64,000 nt of DNA, taken from assembly GCA_047600605.1 (NCBI GenBank), contig JASGKK010000001.1:186001-250000 (forward strand), read 5' to 3'. The translations under genes were made by a program, and so were the position numbers. Shown in pieces: positions 17,994 through 25,822 of this stretch (position 1 is its first letter; each line of letters opens with the position of its first letter). The DNA is from CAYMZZ01 sp047600605 (GTDB taxonomy: Bacteria > Bacteroidota > Bacteroidia > Chitinophagales > Chitinophagaceae). The notes under the pieces are model-generated. The model was given only the letters and a program-made list of their open reading frames with translations. It had not been told where the DNA came from and did no database searches.

Positions 17994-18890
17994 TTATACG
18001 TCGCAGATTTTTACTGCGGCATCCAGTGCGGCCAGCCGGTCTGCTTTGGTTTTACCAACCGACATAAACTCCTGCGCCACGTATCCTTTAAAGCCCGTTG
18101 CCAGTATTGCGCGCATGATAGCGGGATAATAAAGCTCCTGGTCATTGCCAATTTCATGACGCCCCGGTACACCGGCAGTATGATAGTGGCCAATGTACTG
18201 GTGATTGTCGCGGATGGTATGGATCACATTGCCCTCGTCTACCTGCATATGATAGATGTCGTACAATAATTTGAAGTTGTCTGACCCCAGGCGTTTGCAG
18301 AGATCCACACCCCAGGGAGTGCGGTCGCACATATAATCTTTGTGATCTACTTTACTGTTGAGCAGTTCCATCTGAATGATCACACCATGACTTTCTGCAG
18401 TGGGGAGGATTTGTTTAAGCCCTGCCACACAGTTGGCCAGACCGGTTTCGTCATCCATGCCTTTGCGGTTGCCGCTAAAGCAGATGAGGTTGGTGTAACC
18501 GGCGGCAGCTACCAGGGGAATGGCTTCGAGGTAGTCTTTGATGAGCTGCGGGTGATTGGCCGGATTATTCCAGCCTTCGGTGAGGCTTACCTTACCGGCA
18601 ATATAACACATGCTGCAGTGCAGTCCATGTTTTTTAAGGGTTGGCCAGTCTTTGGGAGCAATCAGATCAATGGCTTTGATGCCGATCTTTTTTGCTTCGG
18701 CACAAAGCTCATCGAGCGTAAGATCACTATAGGTCCACTGGCAAACGGAATGATGGATGTTTCCTTTGAGTGGGGAAGCATCGGGGGCTACACAGCCAGC
18801 CAAAGCTTCGGCAGGCGAGATCACGGCAGCTGCCAGCGATCCGGTAGCAAGCTGTTTAAGCATTTTGCGGCGGGAATTATTTTCAGTCAT
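17994..18890 (-). CDS. Hydroxypyruvate isomerase-like TIM-barrel protein, Tat-exported
   Basis: A 298-residue protein of the xylose-isomerase-like TIM fold, nearest in pattern to hydroxypyruvate isomerase (MELLNSKVDHKDYMCD, LLYDIYHMQVDEGN, IGHYHTAGVPGRHE, YVAQEFMSVG). Metal-binding Glu, Asp and His positions appear conserved. The N-terminus has a twin-arginine motif (SRRKMLKQ, residues 6-13) and a hydrophobic segment, so it is predicted to be periplasmic, unlike ordinary cytosolic Hyi. That argues for a keto-sugar substrate made by the GMC enzymes. Hydroxypyruvate activity is not demonstrated. It is third in the leftward operon. Confidence 0.8.
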   Translation of the reverse strand: MTENNSRRKMLKQLATGSLAAAVISPAEALAGCVAPDASPLKGNIHHSVCQWTYSDLTLDELCAEAKKIGIKAIDLIAPKDWPTLKKHGLHCSMCYIAGKVSLTEGWNNPANHPQLIKDYLEAIPLVAAAGYTNLICFSGNRKGMDDETGLANCVAGLKQILPTAESHGVIIQMELLNSKVDHKDYMCDRTPWGVDLCKRLGSDNFKLLYDIYHMQVDEGNVIHTIRDNHQYIGHYHTAGVPGRHEIGNDQELYYPAIMRAILATGFKGYVAQEFMSVGKTKADRLAALDAAVKICDV

Positions 18891-18942
18891 ATCAACAAGC
18901 CTTACAAGTTACGAATGATGAATGAAATGGTGATACCACCAG

Positions 18943-20166
18943 TCATATTTGTTTTTTCTCTTCTTTGAACAGCAGGGCAAACAATACAAAGATCACCGCA
19001 GCAATACCGGCTGGTATAAGCCAGATGGCCTTGTAATCAAATAAGCCTTCGCCAAGCTGGTAATGGTCTTTTACATAACCGGCTACTTCGAAGCCGATCA
19101 GCATTCCCACACCATAGGTGGCCAGGGTTATAAGGCCCTGCGCGGCACTTTTATATTGCTCACCGGCTTTACTATTGGTATAAATATAACCGGATACAAA
19201 GAAGAAGTCATAACATACGCCATGCAGGGCAATACCCAGCAGCAGCATAAATATCAGGTCGCCGGCATCGCCAAAGGCAAAGAGTGTATAACGCACCGCC
19301 CAGGCCAGCATACCGACCAGTATGGTTTTTTTGAATCCAAAACGTTTGAAGAATAGTGGCAGCAGCAGCAGGAATATCGCTTCAGAAGCCTGACCGATCG
19401 CCATTTTGCTGGTCACACTGCTTACTTTCAGATTAGATAAAAACTCGTGTGTGATCTGATAATAGAATGCCAGCGGAATACAAATAAGAATGGATGCAAT
19501 GAAGAACAGCAGATAATTGCTGTCTTTAAATAAACGAAGTGCATCCAGTCCCAGTATCTCACGCAGGCTTACTTTGCCACTGCCTGTTTTCTTGGGAGGT
19601 GTTTTGGGCAGGGTAAAGCTGAACAGACCAAGCAATAAAGAGGCTGCGCCGCTCAGCAGAAATGTATTTTTCAATAAGCCTTGTGTACGATTGGCTTCAG
19701 AGTCCCATAAAAATAAATTACTGATCAGTACACCTGCCACAATCCATCCAATAGTGCCAAATACGCGGATGCTGGAAAAATCTTTTTCCGGATCTTTCAT
19801 CTGATTGAATGAAACGGAGTTGACCAGAGCAATCGTAGGCATATAAAGGATCATATAGATCAGCACGAAAGGATAAAAGGATGCAATATCATCGGCTGTA
19901 TATAGTTTATACATGAGTGCTGCACCTGCCAGATGCAGGATACCCAGTATACGCTCTGCGTTGATATAGCGGTCTGCAATCAGTCCGATAATGAATGGTG
20001 CAATGATGGCTCCCCATGACTGGGTAGAAAACACGCGGGCACTTTCGGCGCCTGTAGCATGAAGGTTGGTACTTAAGAAAGTACCGAGAGTCACAAACCA
20101 GCCTCCCCAGATAAAGAACTCCAAAAACATCATGAAGGAAAGCTGAAAACGGATCGTTGGTTTCAT
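18943..20166 (-). CDS. MFS transporter, nucleoside/H+ symporter (NupG)-like
   Basis: A 407-residue inner-membrane protein with about 12 hydrophobic helices. The N-terminus (FQLSFMMFLEFFIWGGWFVT), the conserved FSTQSWGAIIAPFI and the motif FSSIRVFGTIGWI are typical of the nucleoside:H+ symporter branch of the major facilitator superfamily. In Bacteroidota such proteins are often placed with sugar isomerase/oxidoreductase clusters, so the cargo here is more likely an oxidised or free sugar than a nucleoside (inference). It lies 52 bp upstream of the Hyi-like gene in the same operon. Confidence 0.82.
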   Translation of the reverse strand: MKPTIRFQLSFMMFLEFFIWGGWFVTLGTFLSTNLHATGAESARVFSTQSWGAIIAPFIIGLIADRYINAERILGILHLAGAALMYKLYTADDIASFYPFVLIYMILYMPTIALVNSVSFNQMKDPEKDFSSIRVFGTIGWIVAGVLISNLFLWDSEANRTQGLLKNTFLLSGAASLLLGLFSFTLPKTPPKKTGSGKVSLREILGLDALRLFKDSNYLLFFIASILICIPLAFYYQITHEFLSNLKVSSVTSKMAIGQASEAIFLLLLPLFFKRFGFKKTILVGMLAWAVRYTLFAFGDAGDLIFMLLLGIALHGVCYDFFFVSGYIYTNSKAGEQYKSAAQGLITLATYGVGMLIGFEVAGYVKDHYQLGEGLFDYKAIWLIPAGIAAVIFVLFALLFKEEKKQI

Positions 20167-20196
20167 ACGCCTGCGGTACGTAATTTTTAGGGTGAA

Positions 20197-21489
20197 TTAA
20201 ACAGCCTGCAGTGAGGGCTTTTTACGGTTACGCATATAGAAAAACAGGAGGATAAAGGCAACGGTTAAAATTACGGGAATAACCAATGTGGCATTGATAA
20301 TTTCAGGACCCGCGGCCGTTTTGGCGGCATTGAGTTGCTGAGCCATTTCGGGGGTGGCAGTAGGTGCACTGTAAGCACCCAGATCTGCCCCTTCGGGCAA
20401 TTTGGAAGCTACTTTATTATCATAAAATTTGCCCATGATGAGCATATACACAGATACGGCAAACATGCCGGCACCGCCCATCAGGTTTAATCCCACCGCA
20501 CCGGTGCGGGGCAGATTTTCTGCTACGAAGCCCAGCATGGTTGGCCAGAAATAACAGACACCCAATCCGAATACAATTGCACCTGCATAGAGAGCAGAAC
20601 CACTGCTATGGCCCAGGATATAGAGACCAACGGCAGAGAGTGCAGCGGAAATAACCAGTACGCCGGTGGGCGATAAACGATGCACGACCGGCTCAGCCAG
20701 ACCGCGGCCAATCACCATTACACCGGTAGAAATGGTAAGTATCAGTAACGCGTTGTCGGTAACGGTTTTTAATAATACATTGATCCACTGTCCGGTAAAC
20801 AACTCGGTAATAGCTGTACCAAACATCAGGATGATCATAACGAGGAAGAGCGGATTGGCCAGTGAACGATACATTTCACTGCTCGATACGCCGGCAGCCA
20901 CACGCTCCGTAACAGGAAATTTCAGTTTCATGAACAGGTAACCATAGAGCAGGGTAGGGATCAGCATCAAACCTACCAGCCATTGCCAGTTGCTGAGATA
21001 TTGAGTACCGGCAATTTTTTGTCCGAGCGAAAATACTACCAGGGTGCCGATCACAATACCACCGGGAAACCAGAGGTGAAAGTGATTGAGTTTGGTTGTT
21101 TTTTTATCGGGGTAAATAGCTGTAACCAGCGGGTTGCAGGCCGCTTCTACCGTACCATTTCCCATACCTATAAATAAGGTAGAAATAAATAATGCTGTAA
21201 AGCCTCCGGCAAAAATGGTAAGCAGAATGCCTACAAGATGAAGAAGAAATGCCATCACCAGCAATCTTTTCATACCAATAATATCAACCAGGAAACCACC
21301 AATGATCACCGCCAGCGGAAACCCCCAGAATGCTGTGCTGGTAATAATACTGGCATCTTCCTGTGTGAGACCAAATTCGTGTTTCCAGGTATCGAGCAGA
21401 CCTGCACGGATACCAAATGAAAGCGAAGTGACCAATAGAGCCAGACAGCTTGCTACAAAAAGTTGTTGACGATTGATGTTGACTTGCAT
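20197..21489 (-). CDS. MFS sugar transporter (FucP/GluP-like)
   Basis: A 430-residue inner-membrane protein with 12 predicted helices and the MFS loop between helices 2 and 3 (GGFLVDIIGMKRLL). MGNGTVEAACNPLVTAIYPDKK and HLWFPGGIVIGTL resemble the fucose/glucose/galactose:H+ symporter branch. First gene of the leftward operon, 30 bp upstream of the NupG-like gene. Together they give two importers for the products of the periplasmic enzymes encoded downstream. Substrate not determined. Confidence 0.82.
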   Translation of the reverse strand: MQVNINRQQLFVASCLALLVTSLSFGIRAGLLDTWKHEFGLTQEDASIITSTAFWGFPLAVIIGGFLVDIIGMKRLLVMAFLLHLVGILLTIFAGGFTALFISTLFIGMGNGTVEAACNPLVTAIYPDKKTTKLNHFHLWFPGGIVIGTLVVFSLGQKIAGTQYLSNWQWLVGLMLIPTLLYGYLFMKLKFPVTERVAAGVSSSEMYRSLANPLFLVMIILMFGTAITELFTGQWINVLLKTVTDNALLILTISTGVMVIGRGLAEPVVHRLSPTGVLVISAALSAVGLYILGHSSGSALYAGAIVFGLGVCYFWPTMLGFVAENLPRTGAVGLNLMGGAGMFAVSVYMLIMGKFYDNKVASKLPEGADLGAYSAPTATPEMAQQLNAAKTAAGPEIINATLVIPVILTVAFILLFFYMRNRKKPSLQAV

Positions 21490-21601
21490 ATCGTTAGTTT
21501 TGCCTTAAGGTGATTTGTAAAAGCTAAATGTACTATTTTTAAAACCATAATCATGTAGCTTACACATATTTTATTAACACTGTCACTAACAATTGTTTGA
21601 T
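21490..21601. promoter_or_regulatory. Divergent promoter region between the two sugar operons
   Basis: The 112-bp AT-rich gap must drive both the leftward operon (MFS to TIM barrel) and the rightward operon (Gfo/Idh onward). A leftward -7-like box (TACATTTA read on the minus strand) lies at 21525-21532. On the plus strand ATTGTTTG ends four bases before the ATG at 21602 and could be a degenerate -7 box of a nearly leaderless transcript. No regulator gene is adjacent and no clear operator palindrome was found. Confidence 0.45.
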
Positions 21602-22771
21602 ATGATCAATCGTAAATTAAGAATGGGAATGATTGGCGGAGGACCAGGTGCTTTTATTGGCGCAGTGCATCGTATTGCTGCCAGTATGGATGGTGAGATA
21701 GAACTGGTATGCGGCGCATTCAGCAGTGATCCGGAAAAATCGAAGCAGGCAGGTATACAATTGAATTTACCTGCTGATCGTGTATATGGATCATATAAGG
21801 AAATGATAAGAGCCGAAGCAGAACGCCCATTGAATGAGCGCATCGACATAGTAAGTATTGTAACGCCCAATCATGTGCATTATGAACCCGCGAAACTGGC
21901 ACTGGAAAACGGGTTTCATGTTATACTGGATAAACCACTGGCTTTTGATCTGGAGGAAGCGAAAAAATTGGCAGCTATCGCGGATAAAAGCCAGCTCTAT
22001 TTTTGTCTCACACATACCTACACCGGTTACCCGATGGTAAAGGAAGCACGGCAACAGGTGTTGAGTGGTAAGTTTGGTAAAATAAGAAAGGTATATGTAG
22101 ATTATCCGCAGGGCTGGCTCAGCCGTTTCCTGGAAGGTGCCGGTGCCGATGCACGTTCTTTCAAACAGGCATCCTGGCGTACTGATCCGGCGCAAAGCGG
22201 CATTGCCGGTGCCATGGGTGATATTGGTACACATGCTTTCAACCTGGCAGAATATGTAAGCGGTCTGACCGTCACCCATATCTGTGCCGATGTGAATACT
22301 GTAGTGGAAGGACGTAAACTGGATGATGATGGTACCGTATTATTGAAATTTGATAATGGCGCCAGTGGCTTCCTCTATGCCACACAGGTAGCAGCCGGAG
22401 AAGAAAATAATACCAAGGTGCGCGTATATGGTGAATTGGGCAGCCTCGAATGGAGGCAGGAGGATGCCAACAGCCTGCTGGTAAAATGGCTGGATAAACC
22501 CACGGAGATATTTCGTGCAGGACAACCTTATCTGAGCAGTTATTCCCTGCACAATACCCGAGTACCTGCGGGGCATCCCGAAGGATACCTCGAAGCATTT
22601 GCCAATCTCTATCGCAATTTTGCCCTTTGTATCAAAGCGCGTATTGCCGGTGCGGAACCACAGGCGGAATGGCTCGATTTTCCCGGTGTGAGCGATGGAT
22701 TGCGTGGAATGGAATTCGTGGAAAAAGTAATTGAGAGCGGGAAGAGCGAACAGAAATGGACACGGTTGTAA
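21602..22771 (+). CDS. Gfo/Idh/MocA family oxidoreductase
   Basis: A 389-residue cytoplasmic NAD(P)-dependent oxidoreductase. Rossmann motif GMIGGGPGAFIGAVH near the start; the catalytic Lys lies in DKPLAFDLEEA (the family's EKP motif, here DKP); the downstream GAMGDIGTHAFNLAEY carries the family's conserved Asp and His. I use the ATG at 21602; a TTG three codons earlier is possible. It opens the rightward operon with a TIM-barrel protein, cytochrome c and DUF1080 protein. In 3-keto-sugar pathways such enzymes reduce or oxidise the C3 position inside the cell; that role is inferred from context. Confidence 0.88.
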   Translation: MINRKLRMGMIGGGPGAFIGAVHRIAASMDGEIELVCGAFSSDPEKSKQAGIQLNLPADRVYGSYKEMIRAEAERPLNERIDIVSIVTPNHVHYEPAKLALENGFHVILDKPLAFDLEEAKKLAAIADKSQLYFCLTHTYTGYPMVKEARQQVLSGKFGKIRKVYVDYPQGWLSRFLEGAGADARSFKQASWRTDPAQSGIAGAMGDIGTHAFNLAEYVSGLTVTHICADVNTVVEGRKLDDDGTVLLKFDNGASGFLYATQVAAGEENNTKVRVYGELGSLEWRQEDANSLLVKWLDKPTEIFRAGQPYLSSYSLHNTRVPAGHPEGYLEAFANLYRNFALCIKARIAGAEPQAEWLDFPGVSDGLRGMEFVEKVIESGKSEQKWTRL

Positions 22772-22776
22772 TAAAG

Positions 22777-22871
22777 TATAAAGGTAATAAGAGTGATCAG
22801 TGGCCGGTGGTCTGTTCCCGGTCACTGACCACCGATCACTGACCACTAAATTTTAATAAATGAAAACAATA
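22777..22871 (+). repeat. Dispersed 95-bp 5'-leader repeat (copy 1), with GTGATCA-type heptamer array
   Basis: This segment and the minus-strand segment 32584-32677 are nearly identical over about 95 bp, with one one-base gap and three substitutions. Both end inside the first four codons of their genes (ATGAAAACAATA). The core is an imperfect inverted repeat of seven-base words (GTGATCA, GTGGCCG, GTGGTCT, then the opposite orientation). It lies in the 88-bp gap before the cytosolic TIM-barrel gene. Confidence 0.9.
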
Positions 22872-23915
22872 AAAGGTCCGGGTATATTCCTGGCGCAGTT
22901 TCTGGGAGATCAGCCTCCTTTCAATGATCTGAAAACGATTTGCAAATGGGCAAGTGATCTCGGATTTAAAGCCGTACAGATCCCGACCTGGGATGCACGT
23001 TGTATTGACCTCAAACTTGCTGCAGAGAGCAAGACCTATGCCGATACGCTCAAAGGAACCATAGCCGAATACGGAATGGAGATCAGTGAACTCAGTACTC
23101 ACCTGCAGGGGCAACTGGTGGCCGTGCATCCGGCATACGACGACCTGTTTGATGCCTTTGCTCCCGATGCGCTGAAAAAAAATCCTAAAGCCCGTCAGGA
23201 ATGGGCCGTACAACAACTGATGTATGCAGCGAAGGCTTCGGCCAACCTGGGACTTACCGCTCATGCCACTTTCAGCGGTTCATTGCTCTGGCATACCTTC
23301 CATCCCTGGCCGCAGCGTCCGGCCGGACTGGTCGAAGAAGGGTTTAAGGAACTGGGCCGTCGCTGGACGCCTATTCTGAATCATTTTGACGAAAATGGTG
23401 TGGACGTATGTTATGAGATCCATCCCGGTGAAGATCTTTTTGATGGCGAAACCTATGAGATGTTTCTGGAAGAAGTAAATCAGCATCCCCGTGCCTGCCT
23501 CCTCTATGACCCCTCTCATTTTGTATTGCAGCAACTGGATTATATCCAGTATATCGACTTTTATCATGAGCGTATCCGTGCCTTTCATGTAAAGGATGCC
23601 GAGTTTAACAGTACCGGCAGGCAGGGTACGTTTGGCGGCTATCAAAGCTGGCTGAAACGTGCCGGCCGTTACCGTTCTCCGGGCGATGGCCAGGTCGATT
23701 TCAAGACAGTTTTCAGCAAACTGACCGAATACGATTACAATGGCTGGGCCGTAATGGAATGGGAGTGCTGCCTCAAGCACCCTGAGGATGGAGCCCGTGA
23801 AGGAGCGCAGTTTATTAAGGATCACATTATCCGGGTGACCGAAAAAGCCTTCGACGATTTTGCCGGCGTAAAAACAGATCAGGCATTTATCCGCTCTTTA
23901 TTAGGGCTGAGTTGA
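22860..23915 (+). CDS. Sugar phosphate isomerase/epimerase-like TIM-barrel protein (cytosolic)
   Basis: A 351-residue AP_endonuc_2-type TIM barrel without signal peptide, so cytoplasmic, unlike its two exported relatives in the neighbouring operon. Visible metal-site candidates are CYEIHPGEDLFDG, LYDPSHFVLQQLDY, FHVKDAEF and the late VMEWECCLKHPEDG. It is translated from an ATG that lies inside a dispersed repeat shared with the DUF1684 gene. It follows the Gfo/Idh gene and precedes cytochrome c by 42 bp. Likely an isomerase, epimerase or lyase acting on the keto-sugar handled by the oxidoreductase; exact reaction unknown. Confidence 0.86.
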   Translation: MKTIKGPGIFLAQFLGDQPPFNDLKTICKWASDLGFKAVQIPTWDARCIDLKLAAESKTYADTLKGTIAEYGMEISELSTHLQGQLVAVHPAYDDLFDAFAPDALKKNPKARQEWAVQQLMYAAKASANLGLTAHATFSGSLLWHTFHPWPQRPAGLVEEGFKELGRRWTPILNHFDENGVDVCYEIHPGEDLFDGETYEMFLEEVNQHPRACLLYDPSHFVLQQLDYIQYIDFYHERIRAFHVKDAEFNSTGRQGTFGGYQSWLKRAGRYRSPGDGQVDFKTVFSKLTEYDYNGWAVMEWECCLKHPEDGAREGAQFIKDHIIRVTEKAFDDFAGVKTDQAFIRSLLGLS

Positions 23916-23957
23916 TTTTTTACTGAAATTTGACACAACGAAACAACCTCTACAATC

Positions 23958-24353
23958 ATGAAAAGAATAATTATGGCAGCCTGCAGCCTTGCGATCCTGG
24001 CTGCGTGTAACAGTGGTGATAAGAAAACAGCAGACACCGAAAAGAAAGAAGCAGAAAAGCCCGCAACTACCTCTAACGCAGATAATCCCGATTATCAAAA
24101 AGGTGTTGAACTGGTAGGAAAAAGTGGCTGTTTTACCTGTCATAAAATAGATGAAAAGCTGACCGGTCCTTCTTATAAAGAGGTAGCTGAAAAGTATGCT
24201 TCAGAAGGTTCGGATATTGTTCCCAAACTGGCCGAAAAGATCATCAAAGGTGGTTCAGGCGTATGGGGACAGGTGCCTATGATCGCTCACCCTGCCCTGA
24301 GCCAGGCCGATGCAGAAGCCATGGTGAAATACATTCTTTTATTGAAAAAATAA
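23958..24353 (+). CDS. c-type cytochrome lipoprotein
   Basis: A 131-residue lipoprotein (lipobox LAAC, Cys17) with a Lys/Glu-rich linker and a single haem-binding motif CFTCH at residues 58-62. The distal Met is probably in GQVPMIAHP. The size and the motif G-x-W-G-x-V-PM fit the cytochrome c551/c552 class. In this operon it is the natural electron acceptor for the GMC dehydrogenases encoded in the divergent operon, passing electrons on to a terminal oxidase elsewhere. It is followed 9 bp later by the DUF1080 gene. Confidence 0.92.
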   Translation: MKRIIMAACSLAILAACNSGDKKTADTEKKEAEKPATTSNADNPDYQKGVELVGKSGCFTCHKIDEKLTGPSYKEVAEKYASEGSDIVPKLAEKIIKGGSGVWGQVPMIAHPALSQADAEAMVKYILLLKK

Positions 24354-24362
24354 AACCAATCA

Positions 24363-25136
24363 ATGTTTAAAAAAACACTGGTAGCAGGTATGGCAGTATG
24401 TATGCTCGCCGCCTGCAATAACCAATCGGCCAGTACCGACAACAAAGAAGCAGAAACATCTACTACTGTGGCTTCCAACAATACACTTACCGAACAGGAA
24501 AAAAAAGACGGCTGGGAATTGTTGTTTGACGGCAACAGTCTCGCCGGCTGGCACAAATACGGTGGAAACCCCGTAGGTGCTGCCTGGAAAGTTGCGGATA
24601 GCAGCATTCACCTCGATGCCTCATCCAAACAGGACTGGCAGATCAAAGGCGGGGGAGATATCGTCACAGATGGAGAATACGACAATTATCACCTGAAGCT
24701 CGACTGGAAGATCGATACCAATGGTAATAGCGGTATCATCATCTTCATTCATGAAGACAGTGTGAAGTATACCTGGCCCTGGCAAACAGGTCCCGAAATG
24801 CAGGTACTCGATAATGCAGGCCACCCGGATGCCAAGATCACGAAGCACCGTGCCGGTGACCTCTATGACCTGATCTCCAGCAGTAAGGAAACGGTGAAAC
24901 CGGCCCTGCAATGGAATCATGTAGAGATCATTGCGCAGAATGGTAAACTGCAGCTTTTCCTGAATGGCGAAAATGTGGTGACCACTACCATGTGGGATGA
25001 TAACTGGAAAAACCTGATTGCCGGCAGCAAATTCAAAAATACCGAAGGCTTTGGTACCTATAAAAAAGGACATATCGGCCTGCAGGACCATGGTAATAAT
25101 GTATGGTTCCGGAATATCAAGATCAAGAAATTGTAA
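24363..25136 (+). CDS. DUF1080 (3-keto-disaccharide hydrolase-like) lipoprotein
   Basis: A 257-residue lipoprotein (lipobox MLAAC, Cys18) with a concanavalin-like lectin/glucanase fold of the DUF1080 type. Diagnostic stretches are GWELLFDGNSLAGWH, DNYHLKLDWKI, NSGIIIFIH and TGPEMQVLDN, then the late GHIGLQDHGNNVWFRNIKI. Members of this family cleave 3-keto-glycosidic bonds. In the periplasm it would release 3-keto-glucose-type sugars after GMC oxidation. Last gene of the rightward operon, with a strong terminator 17 bp after its stop. Confidence 0.9.
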   Translation: MFKKTLVAGMAVCMLAACNNQSASTDNKEAETSTTVASNNTLTEQEKKDGWELLFDGNSLAGWHKYGGNPVGAAWKVADSSIHLDASSKQDWQIKGGGDIVTDGEYDNYHLKLDWKIDTNGNSGIIIFIHEDSVKYTWPWQTGPEMQVLDNAGHPDAKITKHRAGDLYDLISSSKETVKPALQWNHVEIIAQNGKLQLFLNGENVVTTTMWDDNWKNLIAGSKFKNTEGFGTYKKGHIGLQDHGNNVWFRNIKIKKL

Positions 25137-25153
25137 GGAGGCATCTCCATCAA

Positions 25154-25190
25154 CAAAAAGGCCGCGGTTTACCGCGGCCTTTTTGTTAGT
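25154..25190 (+). terminator. Rho-independent terminator after DUF1080 gene
   Basis: Perfect 15-bp arms (25154-25168 and 25171-25185) around a two-base loop, with the core GGCCGCGGT / ACCGCGGCC flanked by A5 and T5 tracts. Because the flanks are A-rich on one side and T-rich on the other it can act in both directions. Confidence 0.93.
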
Positions 25191-25285
25191 TATAAGTTTT
25201 AAGTGATAAGTTCTAAGTAAATAAAAAAGAACTTAAAACTTAAAACTTAAAACTTAAAACTTATAACTCAAAACTTACAACTTTT
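25188..25285. repeat. Heptamer-array inverted repeat (TAAGTTT / AACTTAA family)
   Basis: A perfect 17-nt inverted repeat joins AGTTATAAGTTTTAAGT (25188-25204) and ACTTAAAACTTATAACT (25252-25268). The right side contains four direct copies of the seven-base word AACTTAA. It directly follows the terminator hairpin and precedes the DUF1761 gene. Confidence 0.85.
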
Positions 25286-25315
25286 ACTTAGCTTTCTATT
25301 ATAAAACTAACTAAT

Positions 25316-25735
25316 ATGACTACCGACCTCTTTTCGCACCTCAACTGGCTGGCAGTACTGGTTGCTGCTGTTGCTTATTTTATGCTGGGAGCTATTTGGT
25401 ATTCAAAAGCATTGTTTGCCACCCAATGGGCCCGCGCAGTGGGATTAAAAATGGATGACCCGAATAAAAAGGGATTGGGCAAAATGATGCTGACTTCATT
25501 TATCCTGATTTTTCTCACCTGCCTGGGGCTGGCCCTGCTGGTCGCCCGGCTTGATCTGGCTGTATGGATGTCTGGCCTGAAACTGGGAGCTACTACCGGA
25601 TTACTTTTTGCCTGCACGGCAGTGGCTATTTCGTTTATATACGAAAGCCGCCCTACCTCGCTTTATTTTATTGATGGAGGATATCATCTGGTGGGCCATA
25701 TTGCCGCAGCTATTATTTTATCGTGCTGGCGGTAG
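25316..25735 (+). CDS. DUF1761 family integral membrane protein
   Basis: A 139-residue inner-membrane protein with four predicted helices: LNWLAVLVAAVAYFMLGAIW, LTSFILIFLTCLGLALLVA, GLKLGATTGLLFACTAVAIS and YHLVGHIAAAIILSCW. The FMLGAIWYSKALFATQWARAVG-type start (shown here as neighbouring residues 22-43) is the family hallmark. Function unknown. A stand-alone gene, flanked on both sides by heptamer arrays. Confidence 0.85.
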   Translation: MTTDLFSHLNWLAVLVAAVAYFMLGAIWYSKALFATQWARAVGLKMDDPNKKGLGKMMLTSFILIFLTCLGLALLVARLDLAVWMSGLKLGATTGLLFACTAVAISFIYESRPTSLYFIDGGYHLVGHIAAAIILSCWR

Positions 25736-25748
25736 AATGAAAGTGATA

Positions 25749-25822
25749 AGTTCTAAGTAATAAGTGGTGAGTTTTTTATCTATTTAAAACCTATTACTTA
25801 GAACTCATAACTCAAAACTCAC
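25749..25822. repeat. Heptamer-array inverted repeat between convergent genes
   Basis: A perfect 14-nt inverted repeat, AGTTCTAAGTAATA (25749-25762) with TATTACTTAGAACT (25792-25805), lies in the 83-bp gap between the convergent DUF1761 and pyk genes. It belongs to the same TAAGTAA-type family as 5747-5834 and 25188-25285, and could work as a two-way terminator. Confidence 0.8.

Noticed and set aside
12952..25136. Myo-inositol or simple gluconate catabolic cluster
   Set aside because: The Gfo/Idh and TIM-barrel genes would fit, but IolC/IolD/IolE-type genes and a gluconate dehydrogenase cytochrome subunit are absent, while DUF1080 and the paired GMC genes point to keto-glycosides.
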